Shown piece by piece: positions 1 through 6,416 of a DNA stretch of 64,000 nt (position 1 is its first letter; each line of letters begins with the position of its first letter). Under the pieces are notes generated by a model, which saw only the letters and a list, made by a program, of their open reading frames with translations, made no database searches and was not told where the DNA came from. Position numbers and translations under genes: made by a program. The stretch comes from CAG-390 sp045531455 (GTDB taxonomy: Bacteria > Bacillota > Clostridia > Oscillospirales > CAG-272). The DNA is taken from assembly GCA_045531455.1 (NCBI GenBank), contig JAZSEA010000014.1, positions 29,967 through 93,966 of the forward strand. The letters are read 5' to 3'.

Positions 1-1
1 C

Positions 2-166
2 ACCGAGGGCGGAACCATCATCCGTACCGCGGTCGACAGCATCCCCGTTTACGGCAGAAGTGCCGCGGGAGTTATCGTAATGCGAGTCACAGACGGTCAG
101 GCTTGCGCAGGCTTCACCACCGTCCCCAAGGCGGAGGAAGAGGACGCGGGGACTGAGGAAGAATAA
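2..166 (+). CDS. gyrA: DNA gyrase subunit A, C-terminal fragment
   Basis: Only the last 54 codons are in the window; the gene enters from the left edge. The translation contains GGTIIRT, followed by a GR..AGVIVMR strand pattern. This is the repeating blade signature of the GyrA C-terminal beta-propeller that wraps DNA. The protein ends in an acidic Glu/Asp-rich tail, as many gyrase A subunits do. ParC shares the fold but usually keeps the blade motif less well, so gyrase A is the better reading. The catalytic tyrosine and breakage-reunion domain lie outside the window. Confidence 0.8.
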   Translation, partial: TEGGTIIRTAVDSIPVYGRSAAGVIVMRVTDGQACAGFTTVPKAEEEDAGTEEE

Positions 167-230
167 AAGTGGCTAGTGGCTAGTGACTAGTGAAATGAAA
201 ATTTTCGAGCCGAAAGGCGCGCAAATATTC

Positions 231-330
231 ATTTTAATAAAAAGCATAAAGTTTTTTGAAGAGTCAAGAGAAACTTTTTCTCAAAAAAGTTTCTCTTGTG
301 GGGTATGGGGCAACGCCCCGAAATGTGCTT
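231..330. repeat. Dispersed intergenic repeat, copy 1
   Basis: An AT-rich start (attttaataaaaagc) leads into a hairpin around gagaaactt...aagtttctc, then into cttgtggggt and a ggggcaacgcccc palindrome. A related copy lies at the right edge of the window (63934-64000) with the same order of blocks. Nothing suggests coding. It lies about 65 bp downstream of gyrA, just after a short tandem run of gtggcta/gtgacta units (169-194). Confidence 0.55.
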
Positions 331-360
331 CAAGCAGACTGCGCCCCGCAGGATGCTTGG

Positions 361-405
361 AAGGAGTAAAAAGTGCTTGCCAAAGCAAGCACTTTTTTGC
401 TCCTT
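361..405. terminator. Bidirectional intrinsic terminator
   Basis: A long hairpin with arms aaggagtaaaaagtgcttgc and gcaagcactttttt-gctcctt and a 4-nt loop. A-tracts and T-tracts flank the GC-rich inner stem on both strands. It is the best candidate for ending the gyrA transcript, about 200 bp after the stop codon. Confidence 0.6.
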
Positions 406-538
406 CATTCTTATGAATGTTTTTTTTTTACAACGTTTAACCTTGATGAGTTAAATAATGTCAGTAAATAATACTCATTCGACATCTTCACCCACAGCCC
501 CTCCGCCCGAAGTTTTTGCTTAGAATTAAAAAATGACA

Positions 539-941
539 CGATCGCGTTCTCCTTCCACCGCTCCCCCGCGGTCCCCCGTCTCGCTGCGGCTCGGGCACGC
601 CGCGGGTCTGACAGTCCCCCGGACTGTCATTCAATACCGCGTCGCCGCTTCGCTACCTCACGGAGGGAGGCAAAGGGTTTGTGCAAATCTCGATGTTTCT
701 ACAGCGAATATCGTTTGTATTAATAATTTTGCATATTTAAATAGGAATATTTTATTTTAATCAGTTTGCACTCACAATGGAGTATAGGCAAACCTTTTCA
801 ATAAAATATTCCTTTTTGCTTTTTTAGGTTAATATATAACGATGTTCGTTGAATACCCGAAGAAATTCGAAGTGACTCTTTTACCTCCCTCCGGGAGGGA
901 GGGGGACCACACGAACGTGTGGTGGAAGGAGAACGCGATCG
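539..941. repeat. Large nested palindromic element, copy A
   Basis: The ends are a perfect 12-bp inverted repeat (cgatcgcgttct / agaacgcgatcg). Inside these are further inverted segments (ttccacc...ggtggaa) containing small hairpins, then inverted cagcgaatatcg / cgatgttcgttg segments. The core is a long hairpin at 743-813 with arms aggaatattttatt and aataaaatattcct. A second element with the same nested order is at 48415-48732. No open reading frame with coding character lies within it. It is either a MITE-like mobile element or a large structured RNA. Half of the core hairpin also recurs at 1001-1026, against the end of the thioesterase gene. The rest of the 167-1018 spacer shows nothing else recognisable. 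Confidence 0.6.
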
Positions 942-1018
942 AACCCTTTTACATTTTGCCGCACGAGCTTCGGGCAGAGAGTGATAGCTTGTGGTTTTTT
1001 GCAAACTTTTTCAATAAA

Positions 1019-1426
1019 TTATTCCTTCACCAATTCCTTAAGCACCCTATCGAATTCGGGAAAGGAGCGGCGGAGTGCGATCGGTCTTCCATCGGGCGTG
1101 AGAAAGCAATGCGAGGTCTTGCCGACGGCAACGGTCTCCCCCGCGGACGTAAAAGTATATCCGATAAATAGCCTGATCCCCTTGAATTCGAGTATTGAAG
1201 GCGTGACTTCAACCTCATCTCCGAATTTTAGGGGTTTTTTGTATTCACATTCAACCGAAAGCACGGGCGAGATGATCCCGTCCTCCTCGAGCTTGACGTA
1301 TCCGTACCCGATCTGATCGAGAAAATCGACGCGCGCCTCCTCCATCCATTTTATGTAGTTCGAATGATGCGCCACGCCCATCTTGTTGGTCTCGTGATAC
1401 TGCACCTTGCGTATATACGGTCTCAT
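1019..1426 (-). CDS. Acyl-CoA thioesterase, 4HBT/YbgC hotdog family
   Basis: A 135-residue single hotdog domain, the normal length for YbgC/4-hydroxybenzoyl-CoA thioesterases, cytosolic enzymes that hydrolyse acyl-CoA or acyl-ACP thioesters. The signature VQYHETNKMGVAHHSNYIKW near residues 8-27, followed by MEEAR, is characteristic. At the position where the family normally has its catalytic Asp (ET-D-xMG) this protein has Asn14, so activity or specificity may be altered. The start is fixed by a strong aggggaga ribosome site. It has its own promoter (1458-1486) and is transcribed alone, away from gyrA. The true substrate cannot be read from the sequence. Confidence 0.85.
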   Translation of the reverse strand: MRPYIRKVQYHETNKMGVAHHSNYIKWMEEARVDFLDQIGYGYVKLEEDGIISPVLSVECEYKKPLKFGDEVEVTPSILEFKGIRLFIGYTFTSAGETVAVGKTSHCFLTPDGRPIALRRSFPEFDRVLKELVKE

Positions 1427-1457
1427 ATTCTCTCCCCCTTTTGGCTTTTTTCAATTA

Positions 1458-1486
1458 ATTATACCACACCGTGTGCGATTTTTCAA
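1458..1486 (-). promoter_or_regulatory. Promoter of the thioesterase gene
   Basis: On the minus strand: TTGAAA (1481-1486), a 17-bp spacer, then TATAAT (1458-1463) preceded by an extended -10 TGG. This is a near-consensus housekeeping sigma promoter 32 bp upstream of the start codon. Confidence 0.75.
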
Positions 1487-1571
1487 GTGAAAAACCCTCC
1501 ACTAAAGCATTTCCACCAAAAATTCGCCTTCAAAATTGTGAAAATTGCATATATCCATCCTTGCCCAAATA

Positions 1572-1580
1572 TGGTATAAT
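1572..1580 (+). promoter_or_regulatory. Extended -10 promoter of the EEP-family gene
   Basis: An extended -10 reading TGG-TATAAT lies 41 bp upstream of the start codon at 1622. No clear TTGACA is seen at 17 bp, which fits an extended -10 promoter. Confidence 0.5.
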
Positions 1581-1621
1581 CAAATATATCACCCGGTCCA
1601 CCGACCTGAAAGGAACACACC

Positions 1622-2428
1622 ATGTCATCTTTAACCTCCCGTACTCCGAACGCCGACGTTCGCGTCATGTCCAGCAACATCCTTTTTGATAAGACCCTCG
1701 CAGACCGTCTCCCCCTGATTGCCGACTACTATCGCGCGAGCGATGCCGATCTGATCGGTATGCAGGAGGTAAATCGCGTCGGAATCGCACTTTTTGAGAC
1801 TCTCGCGGACCTTTATGCTCCCGTCGCGCTCAGCCACGCCGACGGCAAGCATTGCTACACACCGATCCTCTACCGCACCGACCGTTTTGATCTGATCGAG
1901 GGCGGCAGCGAGCTCTACCGCAGCCGCGGTACCGATACCAAATCTATGTCCTGGGCGGTCGTTTCCGACAAGGAAAGCGGCAAAAAGCTGGCTCTGATCA
2001 ACTCTCACGGCTCGCTGATCCTCAAGCATTACAATCTTGATGCTACCGACGCCGTCGAGGGCGAGCTCTGGCGCGTCGATAACGTCTGTCAGATGCTCGA
2101 AAAGAAGGACGAGCTTCGCGAAAAATACGGCGAAGCGCTTCCCGTTTTCATCACGGGCGACTTCAACACCTACGCGCACCGCGAGTCGATCCAGAATATG
2201 AAGAAGGTCCTGCCCGACAGCGCAGACGTCGCAACCCTCGGCTCGACCGCGGGCATCAACTCCTTCCATCGCGTTCCCGGTCGCCCCTGCGACGAGGGTA
2301 CTCCGATCGATTACGTCTTCGTCACCGATGACGCTGTCCGCGTCCTCGTTCATTGCATCCCCCACGACGAAACCGCCCTCGCCATCTCCGACCATTGCCC
2401 CGTGTACGTTGACGCTCAGTTGAATTGA
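1622..2428 (+). CDS. Endonuclease/exonuclease/phosphatase family protein
   Basis: A 268-residue protein with the full motif set of the Mg-dependent EEP fold: RVMSSNIL at the first strand, GMQEV (metal-binding Glu) near residue 47, GDFNTY near 178 (catalytic Asp and Asn), IDYVFV, and SDHCPV close to the C terminus (catalytic Asp-His pair). It has no signal peptide, so it is probably cytosolic. The family includes sphingomyelinase-like, inositol phosphatase-like and nuclease members; the substrate cannot be told here. The ribosome site aaagga lies at a normal distance from ATG. The gene stands alone between an extended -10 promoter and a bidirectional terminator. Confidence 0.85.
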   Translation: MSSLTSRTPNADVRVMSSNILFDKTLADRLPLIADYYRASDADLIGMQEVNRVGIALFETLADLYAPVALSHADGKHCYTPILYRTDRFDLIEGGSELYRSRGTDTKSMSWAVVSDKESGKKLALINSHGSLILKHYNLDATDAVEGELWRVDNVCQMLEKKDELREKYGEALPVFITGDFNTYAHRESIQNMKKVLPDSADVATLGSTAGINSFHRVPGRPCDEGTPIDYVFVTDDAVRVLVHCIPHDETALAISDHCPVYVDAQLN

Positions 2429-2430
2429 TA

Positions 2431-2466
2431 AAAACAGGCAGAGTTCAAATTTACTCTGCCTGTTTT
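2431..2466. terminator. Bidirectional terminator between convergent genes
   Basis: A perfect 14-bp stem (aaaacaggcagagt / actctgcctgtttt) with an 8-nt loop. A-tract and T-tract make it functional in both directions, as expected between the rightward EEP gene and the leftward aldolase gene. Confidence 0.85.
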
Positions 2467-2472
2467 CATTAT

Positions 2473-3303
2473 TTACGCCCTTCCGTTTGAGCCGAAGAGG
2501 AGCATTTTTTTCATTGTGGCTTCCTTGACGGCGGCGCTCATTGCGCCCATAACGTCGGTCATACCCTTGCCCGCGGCGTAATTATCGTGCGCGGCTTTGA
2601 CACAGGCGGCGTTGATATCGGTGAATATATTGATCTTCGAGATTCCCGCGGCTATGGCGCGGCGGAAATCCTCGTCGCCAAGCCCCGATCCTCCGTGGAG
2701 AACGAGGGGTGCATCGATCATCGACGCGATCTTCTCGATACGCTCAAAATCAAGCTGAGGCTTGAATTTATAAGCTCCGTGCGAGGTGCCGACGGCAATC
2801 GCAAGCGCGTCACAGCCCGTAAATTCGGCAAATCTCTTTGCCTCGTCGGGGTCTGTGTAGGCATCCGAGGGCACGCTGACCTCCTCGGTACCGACGTGAC
2901 CGATCTCAGCCTCGACGGTGATGCCCTTTGAGTGCGAATAATCGCAGATCGCCTTGACCGCGGAGAGGTTTTCCTCAAATCCGAGGGTCGAGCAGTCGTA
3001 CATTACCGATGAAAATCCGAGCGCGATCGCCTTTTTGACGTTCTCCTCGGTAAGACCGTGGTCAAAATGGAGAACTACGGGCACGCTTGCGCGCTTTGCC
3101 ATCGGCAGAAGCATATTGGCAAGATCGTCGAGCCCCGAATAGCAGAGCAGACACTCCGCGCTTCCGATGATGACGGGCGAGCGAAGCTCCTCTGCCGCCG
3201 CAAGGACGCCCATAGCCATCTCAAGGTTGACGGTGTTGAAGAGTCCGACCGCGTATTTGTTCTTCTTTGCGTCGCGTAAAACTTCGTTGAGTGTAACTAA
3301 CAT
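2473..3303 (-). CDS. Class II ketose-bisphosphate aldolase (Fba/GatY/KbaY type)
   Basis: A 276-residue zinc aldolase. VVLHFDHG holds the catalytic Asp81 and zinc ligand His82. EAEIG (131-135), GTSHG (zinc ligand His175), LHGGSG (zinc ligand His203) and KINIFTDIN (phosphate-binding loop, 223-231) follow in the correct order. It would split a ketose 1-phosphate or 1,6-bisphosphate into DHAP and an aldehyde in the cytosol. It lies 13 bp behind the DeoR gene on the same strand, so the two are co-transcribed. The link to sugar catabolism, rather than glycolytic FBP aldolase, rests on this context and on the isomerase and kinase encoded divergently. The ribosome site is gaaaggga. Confidence 0.9.
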   Translation of the reverse strand: MLVTLNEVLRDAKKNKYAVGLFNTVNLEMAMGVLAAAEELRSPVIIGSAECLLCYSGLDDLANMLLPMAKRASVPVVLHFDHGLTEENVKKAIALGFSSVMYDCSTLGFEENLSAVKAICDYSHSKGITVEAEIGHVGTEEVSVPSDAYTDPDEAKRFAEFTGCDALAIAVGTSHGAYKFKPQLDFERIEKIASMIDAPLVLHGGSGLGDEDFRRAIAAGISKINIFTDINAACVKAAHDNYAAGKGMTDVMGAMSAAVKEATMKKMLLFGSNGRA

Positions 3304-3316
3304 AATTTTTCCCTTT

Positions 3317-4117
3317 CTATGCCTCGATAATATTAATATTTGCTCTCAAGATCTCCGCCTTGACTTCGGCGGTGAGCCATTTGTTTGTCACAAGAGTGTC
3401 GACCGAATCGATCGGCGCGTAGTGGATGACCGATGCCTTGCCCGCCTTTGAGGTATCCGCGAGCAGGATACGCCTGTCCGATGCCGCAACGACGAGCTGA
3501 TTTATGCGCGCGGTGTCAAAATCAGATGCCGTAAGCCCGCCCTTGACCGAAAAACCGTCCGCACCGACGAAGCATTTGCTGAAATGAAGCCTTTTTATGA
3601 CCTCATCGGTGAGATAGCCGCAAAAATCCTGCCTGTGCGGTCGGAATTCACCGCCGATGAGGCAGACGTTCATATAGTCCTTGAGCAGATTTAGGTTTGC
3701 CAGCGAATTTGTAAAGACCGTGACGGTCGAGTACTTTTCCGCACCCTTGCCGTCGATCGCCACGCATTTTTGTGCTATGGCGCGGCAGAGCTTTAGCACC
3801 GTGGTTCCCGAGTCGAGATAAAGCGTGTCGCCCTCCTCGATCAGAGCCTCCGCCGCCTCGCCTATCTGCATTTTTTCATTCGATCGGTAAAGCTCGTTTC
3901 GTTCAAAGGAGTATGATTCCCTCGTTCCGAGGACCGCGCCGATGCTGATCCCGCGGTAGGTACGGACGACAAGTCCCTCGGCTTCAAGCTTGCAAAACAG
4001 CCGCCGCACAGTCGATTCCGAGACGTCGAGCAGAGCCATAGCCTCCGCAACGCTGACCTTTCCCGAAACGCGCAAAAGTGCCATTATTTCCTTTTCGCGT
4101 ATTTCCGCCTTGTTCAT
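3317..4117 (-). CDS. DeoR/GlpR family transcriptional regulator
   Basis: A 266-residue repressor-type protein. An N-terminal DeoR helix-turn-helix (residues about 5-55, with VSVAEAMALLDVSESTVRR as recognition region) precedes a DeoR C-terminal sensor domain with DTLYLDSGTT, VFTNSLAN, GGEFR and FVGADGF motifs. These form the sugar-phosphate-binding pocket. An upstream in-frame ATG exists, but the start chosen here follows a strong aggaaaggg ribosome site. It faces the oxidoreductase operon divergently and is co-transcribed with the aldolase. It is therefore likely the local repressor, released by a phosphorylated pathway intermediate. Confidence 0.9.
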   Translation of the reverse strand: MNKAEIREKEIMALLRVSGKVSVAEAMALLDVSESTVRRLFCKLEAEGLVVRTYRGISIGAVLGTRESYSFERNELYRSNEKMQIGEAAEALIEEGDTLYLDSGTTVLKLCRAIAQKCVAIDGKGAEKYSTVTVFTNSLANLNLLKDYMNVCLIGGEFRPHRQDFCGYLTDEVIKRLHFSKCFVGADGFSVKGGLTASDFDTARINQLVVAASDRRILLADTSKAGKASVIHYAPIDSVDTLVTNKWLTAEVKAEILRANINIIEA

Positions 4118-4177
4118 TCCCTTTCCTCTCTTTTTGCAATATTGACAGCTGAATGTAAAGCTTTGAAAATTCAATAA

Positions 4178-4328
4178 AAATCGTTTTTTCCACGGCTTTG
4201 CCGACGAAAAAACACCGCTAAGACGAGCAAAGCGAGTCCGCGCGCCGAGGGGAGTGAGTCAAAATCAACAATTTTGGCTCACGGCGATAAGCGCGCGTTT
4301 TCAATTGTAAAACGGAGTTTTACAATTG
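4178..4328. repeat. Cluster of intergenic hairpins
   Basis: Several inverted repeats stand in a row: gttttttc...gaaaaaac near 4180-4212; an outer pair ccgcgcgc / gcgcgcg enclosing gtgagtcaaaat / attttggctcac (4254-4282, 5-nt loop); and a perfect 12-bp palindrome caattgtaaaac-gga-gttttacaattg (4302-4328). The cluster lies between the DeoR start and its promoter, so it would form a structured 5' leader of the deoR-aldolase transcript. It has the look of a dispersed repeat rather than a known riboswitch. Confidence 0.5.
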
Positions 4329-4337
4329 GTTATCATT

Positions 4338-4366
4338 ATGCTATCATATATGACGGAATTTGTCAA
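4338..4366 (-). promoter_or_regulatory. Promoter of the deoR-aldolase transcript
   Basis: On the minus strand: TTGACA (4361-4366), a 17-bp spacer, then TAGCAT (4338-4343), matching the -10 consensus at four of six positions. The leader would be about 220 nt and run through the hairpin cluster. Confidence 0.5.
4348..4359 (-). promoter_or_regulatory. Candidate operator half-site 1
   Basis: Read on the minus strand this is attccgtcatat, inside the -35/-10 spacer of the deoR promoter. The identical 12-mer occurs on the plus strand at 4431-4442, so the two form a widely spaced inverted repeat. They are plausible DeoR-binding half-sites; this is an inference. Confidence 0.4.
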
Positions 4367-4430
4367 GCCGATTTTGAAAAAAATTTCATTTTCTCTCAAA
4401 ATCGCCCGAATTTCTTTCAAAAAATGAAAG

Positions 4431-4442
4431 ATTCCGTCATAT
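4431..4442 (+). promoter_or_regulatory. Candidate operator half-site 2
   Basis: attccgtcatat on the plus strand, 33 bp upstream of the -35 box of the oxidoreductase operon and identical to half-site 1 in inverted orientation. Confidence 0.4.
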
Positions 4443-4475
4443 TTTGACTTTTTTGCGTTTCTGCGTCAAAGTCTA

Positions 4476-4504
4476 TTGACAAGCGGGAATTTTGCGTGTA
4501 TAAT
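4476..4504 (+). promoter_or_regulatory. Consensus promoter of the sugar operon
   Basis: TTGACA (4476-4481), exactly 17 bp, TATAAT (4499-4504). A perfect consensus promoter 36 bp upstream of the oxidoreductase start codon. Such a strong promoter usually needs a repressor, consistent with the divergent DeoR gene. Confidence 0.85.
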
Positions 4505-4540
4505 AAATTACGTATTAATATTACTATATGAGGTAATGAA

Positions 4541-5680
4541 ATGAATAAGAAAAAGATCAGATTTGCCGTTATCGGCTGTGGACTTATGGGCAGAGAATTC
4601 GCCTCTGCGGCGGCAAGATGGTGCCATCTCGTAAAGGACATTCCCGCGCCCGAGATTGTTGGCATCTCCGACGTAAACGAGGCGGCGAGGGCTTGGTTCA
4701 CCGACAATTTTGACAGCATAAAATACTCGACCGCCGACTACCGCGAGCTGCTCGATAAGGACGACATCGACGCCGTTTACTGCGCTGTTCCGCACAATCT
4801 GCACAAGCAGTTCTATATTGATATCATCAACTCGGGCAAGCATCTTCTCGGCGAAAAGCCCTTCGGAATCGACCTTGAAGCGAACCGCGCGATAATGGAA
4901 GCAGTCAAGGCTCATCCCGAGGTGATGGTCCGTTGCTCGAGCGAATTTCCCTACTATCCCGCCTGCCAGAAGCTGATCGAATGGATCCGCGAGGGCAGAT
5001 TCGGCAAGATCATCGAGGTCCGCTCGGCATTCTGCCATTCGAGCGATATGGACCTGAACAAGCCGATCAACTGGAAGCGCACGCTCTCGGTCAACGGCGA
5101 GTACGGCTGTATGGGTGACCTCGGACTTCACACCGAGCACGTTCCCTTCCGTATGGGATGGAAGCCGCTCAACGTCTTTGCCAAGCTTTCGAACATCGTT
5201 ACCGAGCGACCCGACGGTAAGGGCGGCAAAGTTCCCTGCGAGACATGGGATAATGCCCTTCTTCTCTGCGACGTCCGTGACCGTGACGGCTCGATCTTCC
5301 CGATGATGTACGAGACCCGCCGCCTCTCGCCCGGCTCGACCAACGAATGGCGACTTGAGGTCTACGGCATCGAGGCTTCGGCAAAATTCTCGACCAACGA
5401 CCCCGGCGCATTCCTTTACACACAGAGCTGGGACAAGGAGCAGGCGTGGTGCCGCGTCAATATGGGCAACAAGCCGATGATCCCCTCAATCACGGGCTCG
5501 ATTTTCGAGTTCGGCTTTGCCGATTCGATCCTTCAGATGTGGGGTGCCTTCATCTGCGAGCTTTCGGGCATTGAGATTCCCTTCGGATGCGTCACGCCCG
5601 AGGAGACAGAGCTTTCGCATAAGCTCCAGACCGCCGCACTTCTTTCGCATAAAGAAGGAAGAGTTATTGAGATTCAATGA
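4541..5680 (+). CDS. Gfo/Idh/MocA family NAD(P)-dependent oxidoreductase
   Basis: A 379-residue two-domain oxidoreductase. The N-terminal Rossmann motif VIGCGLMG (residues 10-17) binds NAD(P). GEKPFG (104-109) carries the EKP catalytic lysine of the family. GDLGLHTEH (192-200) supplies the Asp and His of the active site. The family oxidises or reduces a ring hydroxyl or carbonyl of sugars and inositols. As first gene of the operon, followed by an aminotransferase, it may make the keto group that is then aminated, or work in the reverse direction. The ribosome site is gaggtaa. Confidence 0.9.
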   Translation: MNKKKIRFAVIGCGLMGREFASAAARWCHLVKDIPAPEIVGISDVNEAARAWFTDNFDSIKYSTADYRELLDKDDIDAVYCAVPHNLHKQFYIDIINSGKHLLGEKPFGIDLEANRAIMEAVKAHPEVMVRCSSEFPYYPACQKLIEWIREGRFGKIIEVRSAFCHSSDMDLNKPINWKRTLSVNGEYGCMGDLGLHTEHVPFRMGWKPLNVFAKLSNIVTERPDGKGGKVPCETWDNALLLCDVRDRDGSIFPMMYETRRLSPGSTNEWRLEVYGIEASAKFSTNDPGAFLYTQSWDKEQAWCRVNMGNKPMIPSITGSIFEFGFADSILQMWGAFICELSGIEIPFGCVTPEETELSHKLQTAALLSHKEGRVIEIQ

Positions 5681-5771
5681 CTTTTTGGGTAAAAGGCTTT
5701 CAATGAAGATGTGTATCACAAATTTACATTTAAATACCCGGCATATAAATGATGTAATATGAGAGGTTACA

Positions 5772-6290
5772 ATGATAAAATTTGAAGGAAAAGTTTCAGT
5801 TCAATCAAAACAGAATATGCGCAGGTTTCAAATGACAGCTTCATTTAGATATTCACTATTAGTGGGTATGCCCTTTGCATTGATAATAATATTTTCTTTG
5901 TATGCTGTACTGACTAATACTGTTTTTCCTAACTTGGATTTTTGGTTGGTATTAGCTGTGGGTCTTCTCTTGTTTTTGGCTTTTTCAGTATTGCCTATGC
6001 AATTATACTCATTAGAAAACGTAAAAGCAAAAAATTGTCCAAAGATTTTGAAGCTTTCGTATGAAACCGAGTATGATAATGAGTTCTTTTATATAGATGA
6101 ACTGAATCAAGAATTCTATAAAAAAACTGATGATGTATCAAAAATCATTGAATATGAAAATATGTATATTATAGTTTTTTCCGGATTGATGGGCTTAGGA
6201 ATTATTGCTCAAAAAGACTTGCTTGTAGAAGGAACTCTTGAAGAATTTGAAAAGCTTTTTGAAGGAAAGATCATTCGCAAAATAAAGTGA
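5772..6290 (+). CDS. Small membrane protein, YcxB-like
   Basis: A 172-residue protein with two transmembrane helices (about 28-50 and 57-77) and a cytosolic C-terminal half of mixed strands. The overall plan (a pair of helices, then a domain beginning LSYETEYDNEFFYID and ending in a GLGIIAQKD-like strand) resembles the YcxB-like family; I am not certain. Base and codon use are distinctly AT-rich compared with both neighbours, and spacers of 91 and 126 bp separate it from them. It therefore looks like a later insertion into the sugar operon. The ribosome site gagaggt precedes ATG. Confidence 0.7.
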   Translation: MIKFEGKVSVQSKQNMRRFQMTASFRYSLLVGMPFALIIIFSLYAVLTNTVFPNLDFWLVLAVGLLLFLAFSVLPMQLYSLENVKAKNCPKILKLSYETEYDNEFFYIDELNQEFYKKTDDVSKIIEYENMYIIVFSGLMGLGIIAQKDLLVEGTLEEFEKLFEGKIIRKIK

Positions 6291-6329
6291 CTTTACAGCA
6301 ATACCAAAAATATATAATTATATGCCCAC

Positions 6330-6352
6330 GGACCGCCGAGGACGTCGGTCCC
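6330..6352. repeat. Small palindromic repeat
   Basis: ggaccg...cggtcc with the short interior ccgaggacgt, just upstream of the aminotransferase gene. The wording is typical of short dispersed GC-rich palindromes in clostridial genomes. It could act as a weak processing or attenuation hairpin inside the operon. Confidence 0.35.
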
Positions 6353-6416
6353 TACGGATTATAATGATATTTGTGCTTTTGTATGTAATTTAAGTAAATA
6401 GTAGAGGTAAATTGAA

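Noticed and set aside
183..416. 77-codon open frame after gyrA
   Set aside because: It runs through the dispersed repeat and the terminator hairpin, has no ribosome site, and its translation is not protein-like.
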